Source: CAVQGM01 sp963712065
Lineage (GTDB): Bacteria > Actinomycetota > Acidimicrobiia > Acidimicrobiales > Acidimicrobilacustridaceae
DNA: 64,000 nucleotides
Direction: 5' to 3'
NCBI GenBank assembly: GCA_963712065.1
Contig: CAVQGM010000002.1
Coordinates: forward strand, 1,116,001-1,180,000
The notes under the pieces: generated by a model
Told to the model about the DNA's origin: nothing
Database searches by the model: none
Seen by the model: the letters and a program-made list of their open reading frames with translations, nothing else
Shown: piece by piece, positions 16,701 through 24,853 of the stretch
Layout: each line of letters opens with the position of its first letter
How positions within the stretch are numbered: the stretch's first letter is position 1
Program-made: the position numbers and the translations under genes

Positions 16701-17194
16701 AGCGCTCGCTGATCCTCGACACCGTCGTGCGGGCCGAGTTCCACACGCTGCTGCTCGTCTCCGTCTACCTGCTCTTCGCCGGCCACAACCAGCCCGGCGG
16801 CGGCTTCGCCGGTGGCCTGGTGGCCGGCGCCGCCTTCGCGCTCCGGTACGTGGCCGGTGGGCCCGACGAGGCCCGCGACGCGGCCCGGGTGCGGCCATCG
16901 ACCCTGCTCGGGGCCGGATTGCTCCTCGCCACGATCACCGCCATCGTGCCCATGTTCCTCGGCGAGGGCCTGCTCGAGCACGACGTGCTGTCGGCCGACC
17001 TCGCCCTGCTCGGCAAGGTCAAGACCACGACGGTGCTGTTCTTCGACACGGGCGTCTACCTCGTCGTGCTCGGCACGGTGCTGCTGGTGCTCGACGTGCT
17101 CGGCAGCCTCGACGGCCAGCCCGAACCCGAGGGCCAGCCCGAACCCGAGGGCGCGGACGAGGCCGGCGCCGACACCGGCGGGGCCCCGGCATGA
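16697..17194 (+). CDS. mrpB: Na+/H+ antiporter subunit B (MrpB/MnhB)
   Basis: A 165-residue protein with about four membrane helices and the MnhB signature GHNQPGGGFAGGLVAG at 29-44. It starts at TTG, with four bases shared with the mrpA stop, so its translation depends on mrpA. The cytoplasmic tail has a tandem QPEPEG repeat encoded by an 18-bp direct duplication. It is part of the Mrp complex; no enzyme activity of its own is expected. Confidence 0.93.
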   Translation: MKRSLILDTVVRAEFHTLLLVSVYLLFAGHNQPGGGFAGGLVAGAAFALRYVAGGPDEARDAARVRPSTLLGAGLLLATITAIVPMFLGEGLLEHDVLSADLALLGKVKTTTVLFFDTGVYLVVLGTVLLVLDVLGSLDGQPEPEGQPEPEGADEAGADTGGAPA

Positions 17195-17661
17195 GCCTCT
17201 TCCTGGCACTCGTCGTCGCCGGGCTGTTCGGCGTCGGGGTGTACCTGCTGCTCCAGCGAACGCTGACCCGGATCATCATCGGGCTGGGCCTGCTCGGCCA
17301 CGGCGCCAACCTCTTGCTGCTGCTGTCGGGCGGTCGTGCCGGCCGGGCCCCGTTCGTCGACGAGGCAGGTCCGCGTGGCGACGAAGCCGATCCCCTCCCC
17401 CACGCCCTGGCCCTCACCGCCATCGTCATCACGTTCGGCATCAGCGTGTTCCTGCTCGCCCTCGCCTACCGCAGCTGGCAGCTCACCGGCGCCGACGAGG
17501 TCGAGGACGACCTGGAGGACCGCCGGATCGCCCGACTCCGGGGGGAGACCGACGAGGACCTCGACGAGCTCACCGAGCAGCTCCACGACCTCGAGGACGA
17601 CCTCCCGGCCCAGCCGCGCCGGCCCTTCTGGCGGATCGAACCCCTGGAGCGGGGCAGATGA
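17191..17661 (+). CDS. mrpC: Na+/H+ antiporter subunit C (MrpC/MnhC)
   Basis: The 156-residue product is a NuoK homologue with three membrane helices. It has the conserved LLLQRTLTRIIIGLGLLGHGANLLLL region split over the first two helices and DPLPHALALTAIVITFGI in the third. A 45-residue acidic/basic cytoplasmic tail is longer than in most MrpC proteins. ATGA overlaps join it to mrpB and mrpD. Confidence 0.94.
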   Translation: MSLFLALVVAGLFGVGVYLLLQRTLTRIIIGLGLLGHGANLLLLLSGGRAGRAPFVDEAGPRGDEADPLPHALALTAIVITFGISVFLLALAYRSWQLTGADEVEDDLEDRRIARLRGETDEDLDELTEQLHDLEDDLPAQPRRPFWRIEPLERGR

Positions 17662-19145
17662 CCCTGCTCCTCGCCCTCCCGATCGTGCTGCCCCTCGCCT
17701 GCGCCGCCCTGGGCGTCGCCTTCTGGGCCAGCCGCGTGGCCCAGCGGGCCGCGTCGCTCGTCGGCGTCGGCGGGGCGTTGACGGCGGCGATCGTCCTGCT
17801 CGTCCGGGTCGAGGCCGACGGCATCGCCGTGATCCAGGTCGGTAGCTGGCCCGCCCCGATCGGCATCACGCTGGTGGCCGATCTGTTCGCGTCGCTCATG
17901 CTGGTGGTGGGCCTGGCGACGGTCTTCGCCGTGCTCGTGTTCGCCATCGGCCAGCCGGGGACCGACGACGACTCCGCGGTCTTCCACCCCGTCTACCTGG
18001 TGATGACGGGCGGCATCTCGCTCGCGTTCCTCACCGGAGACGTGTTCAACCTGTTCGTCGCCTTCGAGATCACGCTGGCGGCGAGCTACGTCCTCATCAC
18101 GCTCGGGTCCAAGCGCGACCAGGTGCGGGCGGGCATGACCTACGTCGTCATCAACCTCGTCGCCTCGCTCCTGTTCGTGAGCGCCGTCGGCTTCCTCTAC
18201 GCGGCGACGGGCACGGTCAACATGGCCGACCTGACGGTCCGGCTCGCCGAGATCGACCCCGACCTCCGGCTCGCGCTGTCGGTGATGTTCCTCGTCGTGT
18301 TCGGGATCAAGGCGGCGATCTTCCCCCTGTTCTTCTGGCTGCCCGACGCCTACCCGACGGCACGCACCCCGGTCACCGCCGTGTTCGCCGGCCTCCTGAC
18401 CAAGGTCGGCGTCTACGCCATCGTGCGATCGCAGACGCAGCTGTTCCCCGCCGAGGCGACCGACCGACTGCTGCTCGTGATCGCCGGGCTCACGATGGTG
18501 GTGGGAGTGCTGGGTGCCATCGCCCAGGACGACATGAAGCGGATCCTCTCGTTCCACATCGTGAGCCAGATCGGCTACATGGTCCTCGGCCTCGGGTTGT
18601 TCACCGTGGCGGGCCTGGCCGGGGCCGTGCTGTTCATCGTCCACCAGATCCCGGTCAAGGCCAGCCTGTTCCTCGTCGGCGGCATCGTCGAGCACACGAC
18701 CGGATCGACCGCGCTCAGTCGAGTGGGCGGCCTGGTGCGTCGCATCCCCTTCGCCGCCGTGCTGTTCCTCGTGGCGGCCCTGTCGCTCGCCGGTGTCCCG
18801 CCGCTGTCCGGGTTCGTGGGCAAGCTCGCGCTGGTGGAGGCCGGGTTCGACGCCGAGCAGTGGGCCATCGTCGGCGTGAGCCTGGCCGTGAGCCTGCTCA
18901 CCCTCTTCTCGATGATGAAGATCTGGAACGGCGTGTTCTGGGGGACCGCCGAGGACCCGACCACGGTGCTGGCCACCACCGAGGGCCGGCTCCGGACCCC
19001 GTGGCTCATGAACACCGCCGCCGCCGGGCTCGTCGCCCTCACCGTCGCCATCGCCGTGTTCGCCGGCCCGCTCTACGAGCTGTGCACCCGGGCCGCCGAG
19101 CAGCTCATCGACCCGACCGCCTACGTCGACGCGGTGCTCGGATGA
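17658..19145 (+). CDS. mrpD: Na+/H+ antiporter subunit D (MrpD/MnhD)
   Basis: A 495-residue NuoM/NuoN-like subunit with about 14 membrane helices. Key family features are GDVFNLFVAFEITLAASY, KAAIFPLFFWLPDAYPTA and DDMKRILSFHIVSQIGYM, which carry the lysines and glutamate of the proton path. Together with MrpA it forms the pumping modules of the complex. The start ATG at 17658 overlaps the stop of mrpC, and the stop overlaps the start of mrpE. Confidence 0.95.
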   Translation: MTLLLALPIVLPLACAALGVAFWASRVAQRAASLVGVGGALTAAIVLLVRVEADGIAVIQVGSWPAPIGITLVADLFASLMLVVGLATVFAVLVFAIGQPGTDDDSAVFHPVYLVMTGGISLAFLTGDVFNLFVAFEITLAASYVLITLGSKRDQVRAGMTYVVINLVASLLFVSAVGFLYAATGTVNMADLTVRLAEIDPDLRLALSVMFLVVFGIKAAIFPLFFWLPDAYPTARTPVTAVFAGLLTKVGVYAIVRSQTQLFPAEATDRLLLVIAGLTMVVGVLGAIAQDDMKRILSFHIVSQIGYMVLGLGLFTVAGLAGAVLFIVHQIPVKASLFLVGGIVEHTTGSTALSRVGGLVRRIPFAAVLFLVAALSLAGVPPLSGFVGKLALVEAGFDAEQWAIVGVSLAVSLLTLFSMMKIWNGVFWGTAEDPTTVLATTEGRLRTPWLMNTAAAGLVALTVAIAVFAGPLYELCTRAAEQLIDPTAYVDAVLG

Positions 19146-19657
19146 ACGGCTCACCGCTCGGCGCCGCCGCCCGCGTCTCGGTGCTCACCGGGATCTGGGT
19201 GCTGCTGTGGGGCACGCTCTCGGTCGCCAACGTCGCCAGCGGCGCGATCGTGGCGATCCTCGTGCTGTGGCTGTTCCCGATGCCCTCGCCGGAGGACACC
19301 GGCATCCGTGCGCTCGCCACCATCAAGTTCGCGGTGATCTTCGCTTGGCTGCTGGTGGTGTCGACGTGGGAGGTGGTGGCCGAGGTGCTCCGACGGCGCC
19401 CGGCAACGCACCAGGGCATCGTGGGCGTGCCGCTGCGCACCGAGTCGACCGTCGTCGCCACCACGGTGGCCAACGCCATCAGCCTCACGCCGGGCACCCT
19501 GACCGTCGACGTCCGTCCCCATCCGATGGTCCTCTACGTGCACGGGATCCGCGTCGAGGACGCCGACTCGGTGCGGCGGTCGGCCCGCCGGCTGGAGGAC
19601 CTCGCCCTCGCCGCCTTCGGCATGGAGGCACCTGCGACGAGGGAGGAGCCGACGTGA
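19142..19657 (+). CDS. mrpE: Na+/H+ antiporter subunit E (MrpE/MnhE)
   Basis: A 171-residue MnhE family protein. Two to three N-terminal membrane helices are followed by a cytoplasmic domain with TVVATTVANAISLTPGTLTV and VLYVHGI, which are hallmarks of the family. ATGA overlap with mrpD and GTGA overlap with mrpF keep subunit output balanced. Confidence 0.94.
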   Translation: MNGSPLGAAARVSVLTGIWVLLWGTLSVANVASGAIVAILVLWLFPMPSPEDTGIRALATIKFAVIFAWLLVVSTWEVVAEVLRRRPATHQGIVGVPLRTESTVVATTVANAISLTPGTLTVDVRPHPMVLYVHGIRVEDADSVRRSARRLEDLALAAFGMEAPATREEPT

Positions 19658-19914
19658 TCGCCGTCACCAACATCGCCTTCGCCCTGCTCGGGCTGGCGGC
19701 GGTGCTGACCGTCGTGCGATTGCTGCTCGGCCCGACCCTCGCCGACCGGGTGGTCGCCACCGACCTGCTGCTCACCTTCCTCGTCACGGGGGCCGCGGTG
19801 CTCGCCGCCCGCACCGGCGAGGGCACCTACCTCGCCGCCATGCTCGTGGTCGCCGTGATCGGCTTCCTCGGCACCGCCATGGTCGCCCGGTTCATCGAAC
19901 GGAGGGGCGCGTGA
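19654..19914 (+). CDS. mrpF: Na+/H+ antiporter subunit F (MrpF/MnhF)
   Basis: An 86-residue protein with three membrane helices. The MnhF signature VVRLLLGPTLADRVVATDLL lies between helices one and two. GTG start within the mrpE stop; stop overlaps the mrpG start. Confidence 0.93.
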   Translation: MIAVTNIAFALLGLAAVLTVVRLLLGPTLADRVVATDLLLTFLVTGAAVLAARTGEGTYLAAMLVVAVIGFLGTAMVARFIERRGA

Positions 19915-20252
19915 GCGCGCTCGATGCCGCGTCGGGGGTGCTGATCCTGGCCGGCTGCGTGCTCGCCGTCGTGGCCGCCATCGGGCTCGTGCGCCTGCCC
20001 GACGTGTTCGCCCGCATGCACGCCGCCACCAAGCCGGCGACCCTCGGTCTCGTCCTCGTCGCCCTCGGCGCCTGCCTCCAGCTCGACTCCGCCGCCGACA
20101 TCACCAAGTTGGTGCTGGTCGTGCTGCTGCAGTTCCTCACCGCGCCGGTGGGCGCCCACCTCGTCGGCCGGGCCAGCTACCACGCCAACGCCCGTCGTGC
20201 CCCGCTCGTCGTCGACGAGCTCGCCGACGACGAACGGGCCCAGGGCCGATGA
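19911..20252 (+). CDS. mrpG: Na+/H+ antiporter subunit G (MrpG/MnhG)
   Basis: A 113-residue protein with three membrane helices and the PhaG/MnhG core IGLVRLPDVFARMHAATKP near 24-42, followed by LVLVVLLQFLTAPVGAHL. It closes the seven-gene mrp operon. GTG start overlaps the mrpF stop as GTGA. Confidence 0.93.
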   Translation: MSALDAASGVLILAGCVLAVVAAIGLVRLPDVFARMHAATKPATLGLVLVALGACLQLDSAADITKLVLVVLLQFLTAPVGAHLVGRASYHANARRAPLVVDELADDERAQGR

Positions 20253-20294
20253 CCGGCTGACGGAGAGCCGTCGACCGGCTCGGCCACGGTCGGG

Positions 20295-21005
20295 TCAGGC
20301 GGCGGTGATGTGGAGCCGATAGGCGGTGTGACGCCAGCGCCGGAGCACTCGCTCGGGTTCGCTCGCCTCGACGAGGGCCCGGGCGAGCAGCCCCTTGGCC
20401 GCCTTGGCCCCGTGGCCGCCGGTGCTCCCCCGGTCGTCCACCAACTCGACCCGGCGCAGGTCACAGCGCGTCGGGTCCGGTGTCCAGGCGGCGGCGTGCT
20501 CCCGGGGGAGCAGGTCGACCACCAGGCGACCGTCGAGGTGGTCGCGGAGCGCGGCGCTCAACGGCTCGTGCCACCAGCCGTCGAGCCGGCCGAGTGGATC
20601 GAGCCGGGCGCCGAAGGTGAGGCGGTGGTCGGGGAGCGGATCGTCGAGGGCGACGAGGCCGGCGACGGCCGACAGCACGACCACGGCATCGGCCGCCCTC
20701 GCCCGGGCAACGGGGTCGAGCGAGCCGACGTCGAGGTGATCCCAGACCACGCCCGTGTAGCGCTGCCAGGCCGGCAGCACCGGGCCACCGACGAGGCGCC
20801 GGTTGGCGGCCCGGGCCCGCTCGAGCAGGTCGCCTTTGGCGTGGAGCAGCTTCCCGTCCCCGCCGTCGGCATCCCGCAGCGCCCTCGCCACCCGCCGGCG
20901 ACAGGGTGCGAGGGCGGCACCGAAGCGACCGTCGGCGGCCCTCCAACCGGGCCGGGTCCCGCCCGGGGCCTTCCCTTCCGACGGCGGCAGGAGCAGTGCG
21001 AGCAC
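20295..21005 (-). CDS. yaaA: YaaA-family peroxide stress protein
   Basis: This 236-residue cytoplasmic protein has the YaaA/DUF328 hallmark LLPPSEGK at residues 5-12, LPAWQRYTGVVWDHLD and the C-terminal HGAKAAKG. E. coli YaaA lowers free intracellular iron during hydrogen peroxide stress; YaaA proteins have a DNA-binding fold. Length is near the usual 250. GTG 21005 starts right at the conserved segment. It diverges from pcm across a gap containing a 40-bp palindrome. Confidence 0.92.
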   Translation of the reverse strand: MLALLLPPSEGKAPGGTRPGWRAADGRFGAALAPCRRRVARALRDADGGDGKLLHAKGDLLERARAANRRLVGGPVLPAWQRYTGVVWDHLDVGSLDPVARARAADAVVVLSAVAGLVALDDPLPDHRLTFGARLDPLGRLDGWWHEPLSAALRDHLDGRLVVDLLPREHAAAWTPDPTRCDLRRVELVDDRGSTGGHGAKAAKGLLARALVEASEPERVLRRWRHTAYRLHITAA

Positions 21006-21081
21006 GTGCGGGATCTAGCAGATGGGAAGGACCCGTGATCAGTCGACGAGAGGTGGGGACGGGACGGACGGGCCGGGTTCT

Positions 21082-21121
21082 GGTGGTCAGAACGGCGCGC
21101 CGACGCGCCGTTCTGACCACC
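21082..21121. repeat. Perfect 18-4-18 palindrome in the yaaA-pcm divergent region
   Basis: GGTGGTCAGAACGGCGCG at 21082-21099 is followed by CCGA and then by its exact reverse complement at 21104-21121. It sits between two divergent genes, so it is not a terminator for either. It could be an operator, a mobile palindromic repeat or a cruciform. Its core CAGAACGGCG recurs (reverse strand) beside the hairpin near 33003. Confidence 0.85.
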
Positions 21122-21165
21122 GGAGGACTGGCGAAGGTCGGGCCGTGCCTGGTGAGGGTCGATCC

Positions 21166-21829
21166 GTGGTTGCATGGGGCACCGTGGAGGCGACCGAGCG
21201 GCGGACCCGGATGGTGCACCGTCACCTCGAGGCGCGCGGGGTGCGGGACCTCGCGGTGCTGCGGGCCATGGGCATCGTGCCCCGTGAGCGCTTCGTCCGC
21301 CCCGCCGACCGCACCCACGCCTACGACGATCGGGCCCTGCCCATCGAGGCCGGACAGACGATCTCCCAGCCGTACGTCGTGGCCATCATGACCGAGGCCC
21401 TCGAGCTCGACGGCGACAGCCGCGTGCTCGAGATCGGCACCGGCTCCGGCTACGCCGCCGCCGTCCTCGGCGAGATCGCGGCGCGTGTCGACACCGTCGA
21501 GCGCCACCACGAGTTGGTCGAGAGCGCCGGACGGGCCCTCGCCGACCTCGGCTACGCCCACGTGCACGTGCACGAGGGCGACGGCTCGCTCGGCTGGCCT
21601 CCCGAGGCCCCCTACGACGGGATCGTGGTCACCGCCGCGGGGCCGTCCGTCCCCACCGCGCTCGGTGGAGCAGTTGGCCGATGGAGGCCGGCTCGTGATG
21701 CCGGTCGGCGACCTGGGTCGGGGCCAACGGCTCGTGCGGGTTCGACGGCACGGGGAGGCGTTCACCGAGGAGGACCTCGGGGGCGTCGCGTTCGTGCCGC
21801 TCATCGGCGAGCAGGGCTGGTCGCGCTGA
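21166..21829 (+). pseudogene. pcm: Protein-L-isoaspartate O-methyltransferase, one-base frameshift
   Basis: Reading through the shift gives about 220 residues. These match the repair methyltransferase that converts L-isoaspartate back to aspartate using SAM. MVHRHLEARGVRDLAVLRAM, VPRERFV, the substrate-binding QTISQPYVVAIMTEAL and the SAM motif VLEIGTGSGYAAAVL are intact. After VTAAGPSVPTAL the frame moves at 21664-21665, where one extra G separates CTC from GTG. The continuation is VEQLADGGRLVMPVGD and the normal C-terminus, ending at 21829. The start is uncertain (GTG 21166 or 21184). It is either recent loss or a sequence error; everything else is well conserved. It overlaps the convergent sucrose phosphorylase gene by 29 bp. 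Confidence 0.85.
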
Positions 21830-23312
21830 CGGCCGAGGCCAACGCCTCGAGCGCGGCCGCGCCGGCCACCGTGCGCTCGACCCCGTCGACGGTGAGCGTG
21901 AGGCGGAACGCCCGGGTGGCGGCGTCGACCGCCAGGACGGCGCGCTCGTGGCCGGCGACCCAGCTCAGCTCGAGCGCCGACGGCGGCGCCGCCGACCAGG
22001 TGCACTCGCCGTCGAAGGCGGGGTGGCGCCCACGGATGCGCACCAGCGCCAACAGGGCGCGCACCACCGGTCGCTCGAGGGCGTCCGCGAGCTCGCCCGG
22101 CGGGTACGCGTGCCGGTTGACGTCACGCCCCACCCCCGTGCGCTCGAAGCGCTCGACGTCGTTGCCGCCGGCCAGCAGCCCCACGTAGTAGACCTGCGGC
22201 ACCCCGGCGACGAAGAGCTGCACGAGGCGGGCCATGAGGTACGCGTCGTCGTCCCGGCCGAGGGCGTCGTAGTAGCTGGTGTTGAGCTGATACGGGACCG
22301 GGCTCCACGGGATCGGCTGGGACGCCCGTGCACTCACCCCGCCGGTGTTGGCCTCGACCCGCGCCGCGAGCGCCTCCAGCTCGGCCCCGGCGAGCAGCCC
22401 TTCGCCATCCACCGATTCGGCGACGTCGATGATCCCGATCCCGTCGTGGGTGTCGAGCACGTTCCGGGCGTTCACCGGTCGGATCTCGAGCCACCTGACG
22501 AGCGGCTCGATCGAGCCCGTGAACGCCGCGTGGAGCAACAGCGCCGGCAGGGCGAAGTCGTACACCCAGTCGACGTGCGGGGCGATGCGGCGCTGCTGGT
22601 GGAACGAACCGTGCACCTCGACCAGCACCTCGAGCCCGAGGCCACGGGCCTCCGCGGTGATGTCGTCGACGAACGACATCGTCGCGTCGGTGAGGAAGCA
22701 GTCGGTGCCCGGCGACTTGATGGCGTAGCCGACGGCGTCGAGACGGACGGTGCGCACCCCGTGCTCGGCCTCGGTGGCGAGGATCGACCGCAGGTACCGG
22801 CGGGAGCGCGGATCGGCCTGGTCGAGGTCGATCTGGGCACCGTCGAACGTGGTCCACACCAGGCGGCGGGTGCCGTCGCCGAGGCTCACCGGGGTGAAGG
22901 GCAGCCCCGGGCGGGGCCGGTAGATCCGGGCCAGGTCCTGTTCGGTGGCCCCGGCGGGGAAGACGCGGTCGTAGGTCAGGAACATGCCGGCGTAGCGAGA
23001 GGCCGCGCCCCGGTCGACCCAGTCGCGGTACTCGGGAGACGCCGCCGAGACGTGGTTGACGATGAGGTCGGCGGTGACGGCGAGGCCGTCGTCGGCCAGA
23101 GCCCGGATGTCGGCCCACGAGCCGAGCCGCGGGTCGACGCGGCGGTGATCGACGGGGTCGAACCCGGCGTCGGCGCCGTCGAACGGCACGAAGAACGGAA
23201 GCACGTGCACCCCACCGAAGCCCTGCAGCGGCCCGGCCAGCAGCGAGCGCAGGCCGGCGAGGTCGCCGGCCAACCGGTCGGCGTAGGCGACGAGCTGCAC
23301 TCCTCGGGTCAT
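21801..23312 (-). CDS. Sucrose phosphorylase-type GH13 glycosidase
   Basis: The 503-residue enzyme matches GH13 subfamily 18 from end to end. The catalytic nucleophile Asp192 in RLDAVGYAIK, acid/base Glu232 in VLVEVHGS and transition-state Asp290 in LDTHDGIGIIDV fall at the same numbers as in Bifidobacterium sucrose phosphorylase. It should split an alpha-glucoside with phosphate to give glucose-1-phosphate. Relatives act on sucrose, sucrose-6-phosphate, glucosylglycerol or glucosylglycerate, and sequence reading alone does not fix which. There is no sugar transporter or kinase nearby. Confidence 0.9.
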   Translation of the reverse strand: MTRGVQLVAYADRLAGDLAGLRSLLAGPLQGFGGVHVLPFFVPFDGADAGFDPVDHRRVDPRLGSWADIRALADDGLAVTADLIVNHVSAASPEYRDWVDRGAASRYAGMFLTYDRVFPAGATEQDLARIYRPRPGLPFTPVSLGDGTRRLVWTTFDGAQIDLDQADPRSRRYLRSILATEAEHGVRTVRLDAVGYAIKSPGTDCFLTDATMSFVDDITAEARGLGLEVLVEVHGSFHQQRRIAPHVDWVYDFALPALLLHAAFTGSIEPLVRWLEIRPVNARNVLDTHDGIGIIDVAESVDGEGLLAGAELEALAARVEANTGGVSARASQPIPWSPVPYQLNTSYYDALGRDDDAYLMARLVQLFVAGVPQVYYVGLLAGGNDVERFERTGVGRDVNRHAYPPGELADALERPVVRALLALVRIRGRHPAFDGECTWSAAPPSALELSWVAGHERAVLAVDAATRAFRLTLTVDGVERTVAGAAALEALASAVSATSPARR

Positions 23313-23438
23313 CTCGCTCCACTGGCCGACGTCGTGGTCGGAACGTAGCCCGTCCCCGCCGCCCGGTCACGGCTCCGCGACGTGGGCGGTCGTCGTCGGC
23401 CCGTGACCGCCCGCCCCCCTGCGCAGTACGGTGCGCTC

Positions 23439-24575
23439 GTGCTCCGGATGCACTGGTTCCTGCCCACCGGGGGCGACGGGCGCGAGGTGCTGCCCGGTCT
23501 CGACGACGTCCGGCGCGAGCCCGACCTCGCCTATCTCACCCAGGTCGCCCTGGCCTGCGAGGCCCACGGCTTCGACGGCATGCTCACCCCGTGCGGCACC
23601 GGCTGCGAGGACGCCTGGGTCTCCACCGCCGCCCTCCTCCCGGTCACCCGCCGCATCCGCTTCCTGGTCGCCTTCCGTCCGGCCCTCCTGTCGCCGACCC
23701 TCGCCGCCCAGATGGCGTCCACCTACCAGCGCCTGTCCGGTGGACGGCTCCTCCTGAACGTCGTCACCGGTGCCGAGCAGGCCGAGCTGGCCCGGTTCGG
23801 CGTGTGGGAGGACAAGGAGGCGCGCTACGAGCGCACCGGCGAGTTCCTCGAGGTGCTGCGGGGCGCCTGGGACACCCAGCCGTTCGACCACGACGGCGCG
23901 CACTACCGGGTGGAGGCGGCCACCACCCGGCGGCCGCCGAGCCCGCGCCCGCCGATCTACTTCGGTGGCGCCTCGGACGCGGCCGAGCGCATCGCCGCTC
24001 GCCACGCCGACGTGTACCTGACCTGGGGTGAACCACCGGACATGGTCGGCGAGCGACTGGCCCGCATGCGCGAGCTGGCCGCCGACGAGGGCCGTGAGCT
24101 TCGGTTCGGGATCCGCTTCCACGTCATCACCCGGCCGACGGCCGACGAGGCGTGGGCGCACGCCGACGCGCTCCTCGCCGGCATGAGCCCTGAGGCCCTC
24201 GCCGCCGCCCGGGCCGACTTCACCCGCACGCAGTCGGTGGGCCAGGCCCGCATGGCGGCGTTGCACCAAGGTGACCCCACCCGGCTGGAGGTCCACCCCA
24301 ACGTGTGGGCCGGCATCGGACTCGTCCGCGGGGGTGCCGGCACCGCACTCGTCGGCTCCCACCGCGAGGTCGCCGATCGCATCGCCGAGTACCACGCGCT
24401 CGGATTCGAAGAGCTCATCCTCTCCGGGTACCCGCACCTCGAGGAGGCCCACTGGTTCGGCGAGGGCGTCATGGGCGAGCTGCGGGCCCGGGGCCTGCTG
24501 GGCGACGGCGCCGACGGCCCGGCGGCGGACGGCGAGCGGACCCACGACGGGGGCCCCGTCTTCACGTTCCGCTAA
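23439..24575 (+). CDS. ssuD: LLM flavin-dependent monooxygenase, alkanesulfonate (SsuD)-type
   Basis: From the GTG at 23439 the product has 378 residues and begins RMHWFLPTGGDGR, the usual SsuD opening. Further family features are FRPALLSPTLAAQMAST, NVVTGAEQAEL and the region PPIYFGGASDAAERIAARHADVYLTWGE read across the flavin pocket. It would oxidise an alkanesulfonate or similar substrate with reduced FMN, releasing sulfite and aldehyde. No SsuE reductase or ABC transporter is adjacent, so the substrate may differ. An upstream GTG at 23403 is possible but adds an atypical leader. Confidence 0.85.
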   Translation: MLRMHWFLPTGGDGREVLPGLDDVRREPDLAYLTQVALACEAHGFDGMLTPCGTGCEDAWVSTAALLPVTRRIRFLVAFRPALLSPTLAAQMASTYQRLSGGRLLLNVVTGAEQAELARFGVWEDKEARYERTGEFLEVLRGAWDTQPFDHDGAHYRVEAATTRRPPSPRPPIYFGGASDAAERIAARHADVYLTWGEPPDMVGERLARMRELAADEGRELRFGIRFHVITRPTADEAWAHADALLAGMSPEALAAARADFTRTQSVGQARMAALHQGDPTRLEVHPNVWAGIGLVRGGAGTALVGSHREVADRIAEYHALGFEELILSGYPHLEEAHWFGEGVMGELRARGLLGDGADGPAADGERTHDGGPVFTFR

Positions 24576-24593
24576 GGTGCCTCCGACCTACAA

Positions 24594-24609
24594 GTGACGC
24601 TTGCGTCAC
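24594..24609. promoter_or_regulatory. Perfect palindrome upstream of ferredoxin-P450, probable operator
   Basis: GTGACGC, two bases TT, then GCGTCAC form a 16-bp perfect palindrome in the 77-bp gap between the SsuD-like gene and the ferredoxin gene. Position (44 bp before the GTG) and symmetry fit a dimeric repressor such as a TetR, GntR or MarR protein. The cognate regulator is unknown. Confidence 0.65.
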
Positions 24610-24652
24610 CAGGGCCGGGGGCCCGGGGACGGGCGGCGAGGGAGGGACGACC

Positions 24653-24853
24653 GTGCGGGTTCACGTGGACGAGGACAAGTGCCAGGGGCACAACCGGTGC
24701 TACTCGCTGGCGCCCGAGCTGTTCGACGTCGACGACTACGGCAACGCTCACGAGGTGGGCGACGGCGCGGTGCCGGCCGAGCTCGAGGAACGAGCCCGCC
24801 TCGCCGTCGCCAACTGCCCTGAGTACGCCATCAGCATCGAGGAGGACGTGTGA
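24653..24853 (+). CDS. P450-associated 3Fe-4S ferredoxin
   Basis: This 66-residue ferredoxin has the pattern Cys10, His13, Cys16 and, near the end, Cys56-Pro. His replaces the second Cys of a 4Fe-4S site, the hallmark of small [3Fe-4S]-type ferredoxins that feed actinobacterial P450s. GGAGGGAC lies just before the GTG. Its stop overlaps the GTG of the P450 gene as GTGA, so it is the dedicated electron donor. Confidence 0.92.
   Translation: MRVHVDEDKCQGHNRCYSLAPELFDVDDYGNAHEVGDGAVPAELEERARLAVANCPEYAISIEEDV

Noticed and set aside
14216..17194. Very long open frame antisense or shifted to mrpA
   Set aside because: It is Arg/Pro-rich shadow sequence of mrpA; only its last part (mrpB) is real.
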